From positions 16,049-80,048 of the forward strand of contig CAJTGB010000022.1 of assembly GCA_910575835.1 (NCBI GenBank): a stretch of DNA of 64,000 nucleotides, in the 5' to 3' direction. Positions 16,501 through 25,541 of the stretch are shown piece by piece. The first letter of the stretch is position 1; each line of letters opens with the position of its first letter. This stretch comes from Lachnospiraceae bacterium. GTDB taxonomy: Bacteria; Bacillota; Clostridia; Lachnospirales; Lachnospiraceae. A program made the translations under genes and the position numbers. Below the pieces are notes generated by a model. It did not search any database. It was not told the DNA's origin and saw only the letters and a program-made list of their open reading frames with translations.

Positions 16501-17145
16501 ATGGATCTGCCGCAGAACATCAAAAACGGAACACTCTATAACATGGATTGCACATTTTTATCCGGCATCAGATATATTCGGGAGAGCGCCGATACAATAT
16601 CTCTTATATTCTCCGCTCCCCCTTCCGGCCGCTTCCCGGAGAGCTTCTTCCTTATGCCGGAAGGCAAAGAATACGATTACCGGACGTTCATTTTCACCCT
16701 GACGGAGGCGATCCATCCCTGTCAGCCGCAGGATAGTGAATCTTTCTTCACGGCCCGCGCCGTCACGAATGATATCCCCGAACAACGGAAGAACTTCCGG
16801 GTCTATGTAACTACGCAAGTACCGGTTCTGTTCGAGGGCGAGAAGCACGAGACCTCCGTTACCATCAAGGATATCGGAACCGGAGGTTTCCTGTTCGTAT
16901 CGAAGAAGAAATACGAACCTGGGACGGAATTGTCCGCCATTTTCGCCAAAGCAAGAACACCTGTATGTATTACAGCCCAGATACAGAAGCTCCGTCCGGT
17001 GAGAAAAGAAGGGCTGTACGGATATGGATGTCAATTTACGAATCTGTCGCCGAGCGCAGAATCCATGGTCCGCAATTTCGTCTTCCAGACGGAGACTTTA
17101 CATGCAAAAGCAGTAAAAGAGCGGGAAGAAGCTCTCTCCCGCTAA
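16501..17145 (+). CDS. PilZ-domain protein (probable c-di-GMP receptor)
   Basis: The 214-residue product has an N-terminal YcgR-like beta domain (about 1-90) and a C-terminal PilZ domain (95-205). The PilZ motif Arg96-x-x-x-Arg100 (QRKNFR) is complete. The second motif is DIGTGG at 124-129, with Gly replacing the usual Ser of (D/N)xSxxG. This arrangement suggests a cytoplasmic c-di-GMP sensor that modulates motility or surface polysaccharide. It is monocistronic, with AAAAGGAGG ahead of ATG 16501. The gene downstream is a mobile-element fragment, so the original neighbour is lost. Confidence 0.88.
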   Translation: MDLPQNIKNGTLYNMDCTFLSGIRYIRESADTISLIFSAPPSGRFPESFFLMPEGKEYDYRTFIFTLTEAIHPCQPQDSESFFTARAVTNDIPEQRKNFRVYVTTQVPVLFEGEKHETSVTIKDIGTGGFLFVSKKKYEPGTELSAIFAKARTPVCITAQIQKLRPVRKEGLYGYGCQFTNLSPSAESMVRNFVFQTETLHAKAVKEREEALSR

Positions 17146-17165
17146 TCATACGGAAGAATTGCAAA

Positions 17166-17420
17166 ATGGCAAAATCAATCTTTGAGAGATTAGGCGGCGA
17201 ATATGAACGGCAAGGAGATTATCTAATACCGTGCTTAACTGTACCCGCCGAAGAAGAACAGGCAATAGGAATATTGGGACAGCGGCATCTGGACTATCTG
17301 AAGCAGTACCGCAAAGTTACATATACCAATCTTCTAACAAGCGGCTGACTGAACGCCTATCTTGCTGACATCGACAGACAGGCACAAGAACGCTCCCATA
17401 GGCTCATAGAGGATATGTAG
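17166..17420 (+). pseudogene. TnpV-like transposon protein, interrupted and truncated
   Basis: The frame from ATG 17166 (MAKSIFERLGGEYERQGDYL...) resembles the small TnpV protein of clostridial Tn4451-type and related conjugative elements. A TGA at 17346 interrupts NLLTSG-LNAYLADIDRQAQ. The same frame continues after it to a TAG at 17420, where it ends early compared with intact homologues (about 120 residues). It marks the left edge of a mobile-element scar inserted after the PilZ gene. Confidence 0.65.
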
Positions 17421-17474
17421 TTTTTGAAAGCGATGTTTTCTATATATTGCGCAACTACACCCGCATTTTTTCTC

Positions 17475-17615
17475 TTGCACTAAAATATCTGATATGCTAT
17501 ATTATAGATAGAAATGGGAAAGCCACAGAAGCGGCTCTACCCCCGAACAATAACTTTTTACCTCATAAGAGGCAAGTCGTCACTATTGCGAGTAGTGGCG
17601 GCTATTTCTTTTTTC
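17475..17615 (+). ncRNA. Putative antisense RNA antitoxin of the holin-like toxin
   Basis: A promoter with -35 TTGCAC (17475-17480), a 17-bp spacer and -10 TATATT (17498-17503) should start an RNA near 17510. The RNA would end at the hairpin made from GTCACTA and TAGTGGC, followed by TATTTCTTTTTT near 17615. Its 3' end overlaps the 3' end of the toxin gene on the opposite strand, the usual geometry of type I toxin-antitoxin pairs. No expression data are available. Confidence 0.5.
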
Positions 17616-17697
17616 CCTTGCAAATCTGATAAAACAAATTAGCAAGGGCAACAATGAGTATTCCAATCTGAATTAAATCAGCATATGTAACATACAT
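17602..17697 (-). CDS. Putative holin-like toxin (Hol_Tox family), 31 aa
   Basis: The short ORF begins at ATG 17697 after AAGGAGG and encodes one hydrophobic helix with a basic tail: MYVTYADLIQ, IGILIVALAN, LFYQICKGKKK. This is the typical pattern of the putative holin-like toxins that travel with Firmicute mobile elements. A promoter TTGTAG, 18 bp, TATACT lies upstream near 17795-17825, and a GGAGGG/CCCTCC hairpin lies in the leader. A convergent RNA on the plus strand overlaps its end. It is probably a type I toxin. Confidence 0.75.
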   Translation of the reverse strand: MYVTYADLIQIGILIVALANLFYQICKGKKK

Positions 17698-17924
17698 TGT
17701 ATCGCCCTCCTTTCTTTCGTCTGGAGGGCTGTTACACCCTCCGAAAATACAAGAGGGGTAAATCCGCCATTGGCTCTATGGTTTCCCATGCAAGAAGTAT
17801 AGCACACATTTTCTTGTCCTACAATTATAATATTCAAAGTCAATATCAAAATACTGTTAACATCTGAATTTACGGGAGGTATCTATGAACGTTCAAAATT
17901 CAATGCCTTGTAGCCCTGCAAAGG
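17698..17924. other. Leader and promoter region of the toxin, rest unrecognised
   Basis: This holds the toxin leader (a CTGGAGGG/CCCTCC-type hairpin near 17720-17743) and its minus-strand promoter. It also has a short plus-strand stretch with a GGGAGGTATCT ribosome site and ATG at 17885. That frame closes after about nine codons and is probably the broken start of the mobC remnant. Confidence 0.4.
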
Positions 17925-18134
17925 CGGTATGCAAATAATCTCAATCAAATCGCCGTCAGGACAAATACCTACGGCGGAGTTTACCCCGACGAAATCAAGT
18001 CCCTGCAAAAGGACTATACGGATTTACGGAGACGGCGTTTGCCCTGCATCCTTGTCAAATGGAATATAATAGACAGTGAAGAACATTTCATTACAATTTT
18101 GGAACAATTCATAACAACGGGATTGCCCATTTAA
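17925..18134 (+). pseudogene. MobC-like mobilisation protein fragment
   Basis: The frame from 17925 to TAA 18134 reads NNLNQIAVRTNTYGG then VYPDEIKSLQKDYTDL. This is the C-terminal hallmark of MobC relaxosome proteins (usually NNLNQIA-x-RAN). After this the frame diverges (RRRRLPC...). The 5' half is missing. It is a relic of a mobilisable element and lies just ahead of the two-component genes. Confidence 0.6.
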
Positions 18135-18177
18135 CTTGCTTTTGCTATTCTATAATAATAGCGTGGTGGTGATAAGA

Positions 18178-18891
18178 ATGTTGAAATTTGCAATTTGCGA
18201 TGATGAACCCAATATGGCCCAAGAAATAGCGAACCAGCTTGCCCGGTATATGAATGGAAAGCAGATTACCTCATACTGTGTCAGCAGCTTTCAAAATGGT
18301 TGTTCTCTGTTAGAAAACGACTGCGATTTTGATGTGATTTTCCTTGATATTCAAATGGAACATCTAAACGGAATGGAAACTGCTAAAATGCTCCGCCAAA
18401 GGAAAAATCATAGCCTATTGATTTTTGTGACCGTTCTGAAAGAATGTGTATTTGACGCATTTGAAGTAGAGGCATTTGACTATTTACTCAAACCATTAGA
18501 TAGTGATCATTTCAAGAGAACAATGGACAGGATAATCAAATCTTTACAGCAGAGAGAGACAAAAAGTATTGTTGTCCAGAGAGGAGCTTCCTGTGATGTT
18601 ATTCTGTTAGCCGAAATAGTGTATTTCGAGGTGCAGGGCAGAAAAATCTATATCCACCAAAGCAATGGAAAAATCACCGACTATTATGATAAGTTGGATG
18701 ATTTAGAGCATCGTATTGATGGACGTTTTTTCAGATGCCATAGAAGTTATCTTGTCAATATTGAATATATTCGTGGATGTAATGCCGGACAGGTCATACT
18801 TTCACAGGGCGATAAAATCCCCGTTTCCAGATTGCGTGAGCGAGATTTAACGCAGGCTCTTTTGCGTTATATGAAAGAGAGGAATTTTTGA
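18178..18891 (+). CDS. LytTR-family response regulator (AgrA-like)
   Basis: I place the start at ATG 18178 (237 aa), because MLKFAICDDEPN is the usual beginning of the receiver; the 14 codons upstream lack a ribosome site and a TATAAT box lies at 18151. The receiver (1-120) has the acidic pocket DDE (8-10) and phospho-acceptor Asp57 (IFLDIQM). The LytTR DNA-binding domain (about 135-235) has VYFEVQGRKIYIH and FFRCHRSYLVN. It should regulate genes in response to the adjacent GHKL kinase, as in peptide quorum-sensing pairs. Its base composition differs from neighbouring chromosomal genes, consistent with import on the element. Confidence 0.9.
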   Translation: MLKFAICDDEPNMAQEIANQLARYMNGKQITSYCVSSFQNGCSLLENDCDFDVIFLDIQMEHLNGMETAKMLRQRKNHSLLIFVTVLKECVFDAFEVEAFDYLLKPLDSDHFKRTMDRIIKSLQQRETKSIVVQRGASCDVILLAEIVYFEVQGRKIYIHQSNGKITDYYDKLDDLEHRIDGRFFRCHRSYLVNIEYIRGCNAGQVILSQGDKIPVSRLRERDLTQALLRYMKERNF

Positions 18892-18892
18892 T

Positions 18893-20173
18893 ATGGACTA
18901 CTTCAGCCTATGCCTTGACGGTCTTTGCCTACTGGGGCAAAGTGTAATGCACATTGCTTTTGTCAGCCGTCTGACCGGAAAGAAACAGAAAATGTGGCAC
19001 TTCGTTACCTACTTTTTTCTGCTCTGTACCATACAATGGTTTTTCACTACATTCGACTTTCACGATGTGTTGCCCATCGGTGCGGAGTTGCTTGCATTAT
19101 ACAGCGTGAGCCGTCTGGCCTTGCGGAACCGGCAATCTGTATCTTGGGCCGCCGCAATTTTGGCAGTTTATATTTGTCAGCTTTCTTTTGGTATCGTTAA
19201 CTCGGTAGAGATAATACTATTCCCACGTATGGTCGGGAAACCACTGCTGTATCTGTTAGTTCTTTTATCAACGCTGACCGTTTTTGCGATCTGCGCCTGT
19301 TGTTGTGTTGCGGTATTGAAATTTCTATCTCTGACAGAAGATCGTCAAATGCCGTATGTCGGTTTGTTACTATTGCCCGGACTGTTTTTCTTTGCTGCTG
19401 AACAGTATATTCTGCAAACTTCATATAGCGTATTACCTGCGTCCATTTCGTTGGGAGAGGCAGGGAAACATGGTGTGTTATTTGTCATGCAAATCCTGGG
19501 GCTGGCCGCGTTACTTTGCACACTGTATGCCTACCAACACATCTGTAACAGCTTTCAAACACGGGCGGCGTTACGATCTTTGGGGCAAGCAACCCAAGCA
19601 CAAAAAAACTATATTGCCGAGGCACAAAGGCGCTACGAGCAAACGAAAGCATTTCGCCATGATATTGCTAATCACTTGTCTGTACTTAACGGGCTGTTAA
19701 ATAATGGAGAACTGAATGAAAGCAAAGCATACTTGAACAAGCTGAAAACGGTTTCGACTTCCCTGTCCCTTCCATATCAAACAGGTAATCCAGTGGTAGA
19801 TATTTTGCTGAGTGAAAAGCTGGGATTGGCAAAAGAAATTACAGCAGAGGTTTCGCTGCTCCTGCCAAGGCCCTGCGGGATGGACGATTTTGATTTGTGT
19901 GTGATTTTTGCAAATGCATTGGATAACGCAATCAATGCGTGTCAATCCGCTAAGGGGACGAAGTTAATTCGTATCCGTGGGGAACGGCAGGGTGATTTTT
20001 ACATGCTCGCGTTTGAAAACAGCTGTTCAGATGAACCGCTGCCCCCGGCGGGAACTGGACTTTCCAATATCAAATCAGTGGCGGAAAAATATCATGGCGC
20101 GACACTGACAGAAAAAGTGGGACAGCGTTTTTCTTTGAATGTACTGTTGAACATTTCAGAACAAACCTATTGA
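18893..20173 (+). CDS. GHKL-domain sensor histidine kinase (AgrC-like)
   Basis: The 426-residue membrane kinase has six or seven transmembrane helices in residues 1-215. A dimerisation helix with phospho-accepting His256 (FRHDIANHL) follows, then a GHKL ATPase with the N box (FANALDNAINAC, Asn341/Asn345) and G box (GTGLSNIKSVAEKY, 387-400). Like AgrC and VirS it lacks a D/F box typical of classical kinases. It starts one base after the stop of the response-regulator gene, so the pair is translationally linked. No small peptide (AgrD) or AgrB gene is visible beside it. The signal is therefore unknown. Confidence 0.9.
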   Translation: MDYFSLCLDGLCLLGQSVMHIAFVSRLTGKKQKMWHFVTYFFLLCTIQWFFTTFDFHDVLPIGAELLALYSVSRLALRNRQSVSWAAAILAVYICQLSFGIVNSVEIILFPRMVGKPLLYLLVLLSTLTVFAICACCCVAVLKFLSLTEDRQMPYVGLLLLPGLFFFAAEQYILQTSYSVLPASISLGEAGKHGVLFVMQILGLAALLCTLYAYQHICNSFQTRAALRSLGQATQAQKNYIAEAQRRYEQTKAFRHDIANHLSVLNGLLNNGELNESKAYLNKLKTVSTSLSLPYQTGNPVVDILLSEKLGLAKEITAEVSLLLPRPCGMDDFDLCVIFANALDNAINACQSAKGTKLIRIRGERQGDFYMLAFENSCSDEPLPPAGTGLSNIKSVAEKYHGATLTEKVGQRFSLNVLLNISEQTY

Positions 20174-20216
20174 TTTTCACTAAATAATCTTTATGCTCCA
20201 ATCAGGAGGTGATTTT

Positions 20217-20300
20217 ATGGATATTCCTGCTATCCGTTCAGGCTATCCGTCTACAAATACCCGACCAAATCAAAGCGCTGGCGCAAAAGTCAAAAAGGGG
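20217..20300 (+). pseudogene. Truncated ORF start fused to the V-ATPase terminator
   Basis: ATG 20217 follows a perfect AGGAGGTGATTTT ribosome site. The frame MDIPAIRSGYPST... NQSAGAK runs about 26 codons and then enters the hairpin terminator and antisense of the V-ATPase D gene. The native C-terminus has been lost. The point near 20295 is probably the right junction of the element inserted at 17.2-20.3 kb. Confidence 0.5.
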
Positions 20301-20326
20301 CTATCTATTTCCCGACAGCCCCTTTT
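20292..20326 (-). terminator. Terminator of the V-type ATPase operon
   Basis: AAAAGGGGCT pairs with AGCCCCTTTT around a loop containing GTCGGGAAATAG, just five bases beyond the stop codon of subunit D, followed by a T-run on the minus strand. Confidence 0.85.
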
Positions 20327-20330
20327 ACGT

Positions 20331-20990
20331 TTATTCTCTCTCACTATAGTGATGTGCTTCTTCAAGCATCATATCTTTTACTTTCATCAGACGAATCTGT
20401 GAACTTCTCTCATTCTCATCCAGCTTCATCGTGATATACTTGATTGTTGCCTGAGCTTCCGGGATCGTCACGTGCTCTAATGCATTTACACGGCGTCTGG
20501 TCTTCTCGATCTCAGCCGCCATAAGCTGGCACGCTTTCTCTGTCTCCGCAAGTTTCAGCATATCCGGCAGGATATCTGCCAGAGATTTTACGGCACCGTC
20601 CAGATCGCTGGACGTAAATGCAAAACCATAGGAATAGATATCGTTCGCATCCGCAGTTCTTGTCTTTGTCTCAAAGACAGGAATATTAACGCTCATGACG
20701 TTCTTCTGTCCCACCTCAAGATTGACTTCCTGCTTTGGTGTCATAAGTGCTGTATTCAGTGTCGCCTCGTCCATTCCAGCCTTGGCTATGACAAAGTTCT
20801 TATTTGCAGAGAGGATTCCGGCTTCTACTTTCTGGCGAAGTGCCATGTTCTCCTTGACCAAATCCAGGAATTGACGCATCAGTTCGTCTCGTTTGTCCTT
20901 CAGGAGTTTGTGTCCTCTTCGGGCTGTGACGAGCTTCCTCTTGGTCTTCGTCAGTTCCATACGGGTAGGAGTGATCTGTTTAGATGCCAT
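20331..20990 (-). CDS. ntpD: V-type ATP synthase subunit D
   Basis: The 219-residue protein is the central-stalk coiled coil that turns inside the A3B3 head. It shows the family start ASKQITPTRMELTKTKRKLVTARRGHKLLKDKRDEL split as a long basic helix, and a C-terminal helix (RRRVNALEHVTIPEAQATI, YITMKLDENER). Length is normal. It is the last gene of the operon, 14 bp after subunit B. Confidence 0.97.
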   Translation of the reverse strand: MASKQITPTRMELTKTKRKLVTARRGHKLLKDKRDELMRQFLDLVKENMALRQKVEAGILSANKNFVIAKAGMDEATLNTALMTPKQEVNLEVGQKNVMSVNIPVFETKTRTADANDIYSYGFAFTSSDLDGAVKSLADILPDMLKLAETEKACQLMAAEIEKTRRRVNALEHVTIPEAQATIKYITMKLDENERSSQIRLMKVKDMMLEEAHHYSERE

Positions 20991-21004
20991 TAACTACCCC
21001 TCCC

Positions 21005-22378
21005 TTACTGCTTACCGTAGTACTCATCCAAGAACTTGTCGTCGATACGTTTCAGCTCTGCTCTTGGCAGCATGGACAACAGTTTCCAGCCGATCGACAA
21101 TGTCTCTTCGATAGACCTGTCGTTCGTGTATCCCTGGGATACATACTCTTTCTCGAATGCCTCAGCGAATTCCGCATACTTAAGGTCGATCTCGGTAAGA
21201 GCCGCCTCGCCGAGGATGGTCATAAGCTCTTTCGCGTCCTTACCACGGGAGTAAGCTGCGAACAACTGGTTCATAGTGTTGGCATGGTCTGCCCTTGTCT
21301 TGCCCTCGCCGATACCTTTATCTTTCAGACGTGAAAGTGAAGGCAGTACGTCGATCGGCGGCTGCAGGCCCTTACGGTACAGCTCACGGCTTAAGATTAC
21401 CTGTCCCTCTGTGATATATCCGGTAAGGTCAGGAATCGGATGCGTCTTATCATCTTCCGGCATGGTCAGGATCGGGATCATGGTGATACTACCATTCTTT
21501 CCTCTCTGACGTCCGGCTCTCTCATACATGGTCGCAAGGTCCGTGTACATATATCCAGGATATCCACGACGACCAGGAACCTCTTTCTTAGCGGCGGAGA
21601 TCTCACGAAGAGCGTCCGCATAGTTTGTAATATCAGTCAGGATAACCAGTACGTGCATATCCTTCTCAAATGCAAGATATTCTGCTGCAGTCAGCGCCAT
21701 ACGAGGAGTAGAGATACGCTCTACAGCCGGGTCATTGGCCAGGTTGATGAATAGGACAGTTCTGTCAATGGCTCCCGTCTCCTTAAAGGACTCGATAAAG
21801 TAGTTGGACTCCTCGAAGGTAATACCCATAGCAGCGAATACAACGGCGAAATTCTCATCCGTTCCGCGAACCTTCGCCTGTCTTGCGATCTGAGCCGCCA
21901 ACTGTGAGTGCGGCAGACCGGAACAGGAGAAGATAGGAAGCTTCTGTCCACGAACCAGTGTATTCAGACCGTCAATGGCGGATACACCTGTCTGGATGAA
22001 CTCCTCAGGGTATACACGAGCTGCCGGGTTCATAGGCAGACCGTTGATATCTCTTCTCTCCTCCGGAAGAATCTCCGGGCCATCGTCGATCGGACGTCCC
22101 AGTCCGTCGAATACACGTCCCAGCATATCGCCGGATACTCCGAGCTCCATGCTTCGTCCAAGGAAACGTACTTTACTGTTACTTAAGTTGATACCGGCAG
22201 CATTCTCATAGAGCTGTACAACAACATCTTCTCCGTCTACCTCCAGTACCTTGCAGCGGCGCTTCTCGCCGCTGGCAAGCTCGATCTCTCCAAGCTCGTC
22301 GAATGCGACGCCTTCAACGCCTTTTACCATCATAAGCGGTCCGGCAACTTCCTGTATGGTTCTATACTCTTTTGGCAT
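21005..22378 (-). CDS. ntpB: V-type ATP synthase subunit B
   Basis: The 457-residue non-catalytic head subunit has the N-terminal beta barrel ([17 protein letters not shown]), the nucleotide-binding-like domain lacking a classical P-loop ([20 protein letters not shown]), and the sequences [19 protein letters not shown] and [12 protein letters not shown] that line the A/B interface. Length and motifs are those of an intact enzyme. It starts two bases after the stop of subunit A, so translation is coupled. Confidence 0.98.
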   Translation of the reverse strand: MPKEYRTIQEVAGPLMMVKGVEGVAFDELGEIELASGEKRRCKVLEVDGEDVVVQLYENAAGINLSNSKVRFLGRSMELGVSGDMLGRVFDGLGRPIDDGPEILPEERRDINGLPMNPAARVYPEEFIQTGVSAIDGLNTLVRGQKLPIFSCSGLPHSQLAAQIARQAKVRGTDENFAVVFAAMGITFEESNYFIESFKETGAIDRTVLFINLANDPAVERISTPRMALTAAEYLAFEKDMHVLVILTDITNYADALREISAAKKEVPGRRGYPGYMYTDLATMYERAGRQRGKNGSITMIPILTMPEDDKTHPIPDLTGYITEGQVILSRELYRKGLQPPIDVLPSLSRLKDKGIGEGKTRADHANTMNQLFAAYSRGKDAKELMTILGEAALTEIDLKYAEFAEAFEKEYVSQGYTNDRSIEETLSIGWKLLSMLPRAELKRIDDKFLDEYYGKQ

Positions 22379-22380
22379 AA

Positions 22381-24150
22381 TTAGAAGTCCTCCTTCCCAA
22401 ACGCACCTGCTACTTCTGCGCTTAATTCATTCATAATCTTCTCGTATTCTGCCTCGATATTCTCTGCCGTTGTATATTTGTAACGGCCGATACGCTCTCT
22501 TACATCCATTCCAAGGAGAACCTTCATAGATGCACCCTTAGAAAGAGCCTCTGTAGCCTGCTCATAGAACGCAAGAACAAGCTCCATCATTAGATACTGT
22601 TTACGGAGCGGTGTATAAGTATCTACCTCATGGAAGGAGTTCTGATGCAGGAAGTCCTCACGGATAGAGCGTGCCGCTTCCATCTTAAGACGGTCTCCCG
22701 GTGACAGCGCATCCATACCTACCATCTGCACGATCTCCTCCAACGCAGCTTCTTCTGTCAGAAGGCTCATCATCTTCTGGCGGCCTTCCATCCAGTCTTC
22801 AGCAACCGTTCCGTTGAACCAATCATGCATGTTATCCAGATACAGAGAATAGCTGGTCAGCCAGTTGATCGCCGGGAAATGTCTCTTATACGCAAGCGCA
22901 GCATCCAGACCCCAGAATACCTTAACGATACGCAGGGTTGCCTGGGATACGGGCTCGGAAGTATCACCGCCCGGAGGAGATACGGCGCCGATAACTGACA
23001 GTGCGCCCTCTCTTGCATCCTTTCCAAGGGAAACCACACGTCCGGCTCTCTCATAGAACTCTGCAAGACGGGATCCTAAGTATGCCGGATAACCTTCCTC
23101 ACCAGGCATCTCTTCCAGACGTCCTGACATCTCACGGAGCGCCTCTGCCCAACGGGATGTGGAGTCAGCCATCAACGCTACGGAATATCCCATATCACGG
23201 AAATACTCAGCGATCGTGATACCTGTGTAAATGGATGCCTCACGGGCTGCAAAAGGCATATCTGACGTATTCGCGATCAGAACGGTTCTCTCCATCAATG
23301 AACGGCCTGTCTTCGGGTCCTTCAGTTCCGGGAACTCGTTCAGAACGTCCGTCATCTCATTACCACGCTCGCCGCAGCCGATATATACTACGATGTCAGC
23401 CTCAGCCCACTTCGCAAGCTGATGCTGGATAACTGTCTTACCGCTTCCGAATGGTCCGGGTACGGCTGCAACACCGCCCTTTGCAATCGGGAAGAACATA
23501 TCTACAACTCTCTGTCCTGTTACAAGCGGAGCATCCAACGGAAGCTTCTTCACATATGGACGTCCTTTACGAACCGGCCACTTCTGCATCATGGTAAGTT
23601 CTTTGTCGCCGTCTTTGGTCGTAACGACTGCAACAACTTCTTCTACTGTAAATTCACCGGATTTGATCTCTTTTACCGTTCCGGCAACTCCGTAAGGAAC
23701 CATGATCTTCTGCTCAACAACGGCTGTCTCCTGAACTGTACCAAGCACATCGCCTGCTTCTACTTCATCGCCGACCTTCGCAACCGGAACAAAGTTCCAT
23801 TTCTTATCTCTCTTCAGGGAAGCAACCTCAACACCGCGCTGAAGGTTATTTCCTGAAATCTTCATAATATCATCAAGAGGACGCTGAATTCCGTCATAAA
23901 TACTTGTGATAAGGCCAGGTCCAAGTTCAACGGACATTGGCGCGCCTGTAGATTCTACCGGCTCGCCAGGTCCAAGGCCTGATGTCTCTTCATATACCTG
24001 GATGGATGCCTCATCTCCATGCATCTCGATGATCTCTCCGATCAGACGCCGCTCGCTGACACGTACAACGTCAGACATGTTCGCATCACGCATACCGGAT
24101 GCGATGACAAGCGGTCCTGCTACTTTTTTAATCGTACCTGTACTACTCAT
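22381..24150 (-). CDS. ntpA: V-type ATP synthase catalytic subunit A
   Basis: I favour the ATG at 24150 ([15 protein letters not shown]), which matches the family start; a GTG three codons upstream (24159) is closer to the AAAGGGG site and cannot be excluded. The 589-residue protein has the catalytic P-loop GPFGSGKT (about 232-239), [14 protein letters not shown], the non-homologous insert (about 120-200) and [24 protein letters not shown]. It hydrolyses or makes ATP at the A/B interface. Two strong hairpins lie between the preceding subunit F gene and this gene. Confidence 0.97.
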   Translation of the reverse strand: MSSTGTIKKVAGPLVIASGMRDANMSDVVRVSERRLIGEIIEMHGDEASIQVYEETSGLGPGEPVESTGAPMSVELGPGLITSIYDGIQRPLDDIMKISGNNLQRGVEVASLKRDKKWNFVPVAKVGDEVEAGDVLGTVQETAVVEQKIMVPYGVAGTVKEIKSGEFTVEEVVAVVTTKDGDKELTMMQKWPVRKGRPYVKKLPLDAPLVTGQRVVDMFFPIAKGGVAAVPGPFGSGKTVIQHQLAKWAEADIVVYIGCGERGNEMTDVLNEFPELKDPKTGRSLMERTVLIANTSDMPFAAREASIYTGITIAEYFRDMGYSVALMADSTSRWAEALREMSGRLEEMPGEEGYPAYLGSRLAEFYERAGRVVSLGKDAREGALSVIGAVSPPGGDTSEPVSQATLRIVKVFWGLDAALAYKRHFPAINWLTSYSLYLDNMHDWFNGTVAEDWMEGRQKMMSLLTEEAALEEIVQMVGMDALSPGDRLKMEAARSIREDFLHQNSFHEVDTYTPLRKQYLMMELVLAFYEQATEALSKGASMKVLLGMDVRERIGRYKYTTAENIEAEYEKIMNELSAEVAGAFGKEDF

Positions 24151-24175
24151 TTTTTGCACGAATCCCCTTTCTTAT

Positions 24176-24241
24176 GCAACTTAGCGAGGTACTGTCGAGC
24201 TTAGTTGCAAAGTACATCCTGCCGGCTTAGCGGCATGGATG
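24176..24241 (-). other. Two intercistronic hairpins between subunit F and A genes
   Basis: GCAACT (24176-24181) pairs with AGTTGC (24203-24208), with an inner AGC/GCT stem. CATCCTGCCG (24215-24224) pairs with CGGCA and GGATG (231-241) with one bulge. There is no U-run, so these are more likely mRNA stability or processing elements than terminators. Confidence 0.6.
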
Positions 24242-24250
24242 TTTCATTCA

Positions 24251-24571
24251 TTACTGTTGTGAAAATACGATATCTGAGCCTACCGCGATCTCTACCGACT
24301 TCTTAACTCCTGCGACACCAGCTCCGGTATTGCCTGCAATACCCGGAATCTGGATAACTGCCGGAGTAATCTGCTCCTGATATCTCGCAATCTCATGTTT
24401 CAGTTCAGCCGCCCACTTCTCCGTAATATAGATCACTCCATATTTGCCGGAGGCAAGACGCGCGAGCTTCTCTGCTGCTTCTTCCCGGGTACTTACTGGG
24501 AATGTGTCAAGACCCAGTGTCGCGAAGCCATAGATACTGTCATAATCGCCCAATACTGCAATCTTATACAT
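24251..24571 (-). CDS. ntpG: V-type ATP synthase subunit F
   Basis: The 106-residue rotor subunit binds the D stalk. It has the family start KIAVLGDYDSIYGF (a Rossmann-like beginning) and YGVIYITEKWAAEL, followed by PAVIQIPG. Length is typical. It overlaps the end of subunit C by 8 bp, showing tight coupling. The enterococcal name ntpG is used for this subunit. Confidence 0.94.
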   Translation of the reverse strand: MYKIAVLGDYDSIYGFATLGLDTFPVSTREEAAEKLARLASGKYGVIYITEKWAAELKHEIARYQEQITPAVIQIPGIAGNTGAGVAGVKKSVEIAVGSDIVFSQQ

Positions 24572-25532
24572 ACATATCCCTTACCCTTTCCCGGATTGAA
24601 TCGTCCGGTAAATCGTTCAATTTCCCGGAAAGTATGATTCGTACCGTTTTAATCTCATTCTGTCTTGCAATTACATAGGCCACTACCGGTCCTATGGTAA
24701 ATGCGTTATATTTCTGCGGACTGATCGTCTGGATGATACGGTTATCGCACCAACGCTCGAACGCTGACGGAGAATCAGCAAGAGCCTCCGCTCCCTCTGC
24801 ATAAGCAGTTCCCATCAGATATTCACGGATCGAATCCTGACCGCTAAGCGCCGCCTTGGATAACTGATCCACACTGATGCTGCTGCATTCAGCCATCGCC
24901 CGCTTCATGAATTCTATTGATTTCGCGGTTTTCTGTGAACGCACGGCAATCTTGATGTCAGCAACCGCAACCGTTGACTCCGCATAATCGCGGATGATCG
25001 GTGCCTTCGATGCCTGACCGGCCGCATAGACCGCATCAAGCGCTGCCTTATCGATGATCACATCGCACAACTGTCCGTCTCTGGTGTGAAGAAGCGCTTC
25101 ATACGCCTCTTCCGCCGCATGCTGCATACTCGCCGGAAGCTTCCCGAAATTCTTCTCCTTAACGATCTCAACCATCTCACTGCCGGAGATCTCAACATCG
25201 TCATAGAAGATATGAAGTCCGTTCTCACTCGTGCACACTTCCTTGATTGCGGCTTTCAGATTGTGGAAAAGCTTCGGATAAGAAAGAACTGCGAAATTCT
25301 CCATATCGATGGATAACTCCTTCACAACCTCCCAGATCTTCTCCTCTTCCCTTGTCAGTATCGCCTCCGCATTTCCCGAAGACTCACTGTCACCCCATCC
25401 TTTTTCCTCCAGGAACTGCAGACATTGTCCGTAGTCCTGACAGGCGATGAGCTGATCGATAACAGCATCCGAGAACAGAGACACCTCTAAAGCACGTATG
25501 CGCGCAACCGCGTAGGTATATTGTTCACTCAT
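24564..25532 (-). CDS. ntpC: V-type ATP synthase subunit C (AC39 family)
   Basis: The 322-residue funnel-shaped subunit joins the central stalk to the membrane rotor ring. It shows the all-helical vATP-synt_AC39 pattern: YAVARIRALE at the start, VVAYVIARQNEIKTVRIIL near the C-terminus, and ERVRDMYV at the end. The length is slightly below 330-350, as usual in Clostridia. It lies 9 bp downstream of subunit E. Confidence 0.94.
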   Translation of the reverse strand: MSEQYTYAVARIRALEVSLFSDAVIDQLIACQDYGQCLQFLEEKGWGDSESSGNAEAILTREEEKIWEVVKELSIDMENFAVLSYPKLFHNLKAAIKEVCTSENGLHIFYDDVEISGSEMVEIVKEKNFGKLPASMQHAAEEAYEALLHTRDGQLCDVIIDKAALDAVYAAGQASKAPIIRDYAESTVAVADIKIAVRSQKTAKSIEFMKRAMAECSSISVDQLSKAALSGQDSIREYLMGTAYAEGAEALADSPSAFERWCDNRIIQTISPQKYNAFTIGPVVAYVIARQNEIKTVRIILSGKLNDLPDDSIRERVRDMYV

Positions 25533-25541
25533 TAGCGCCTC

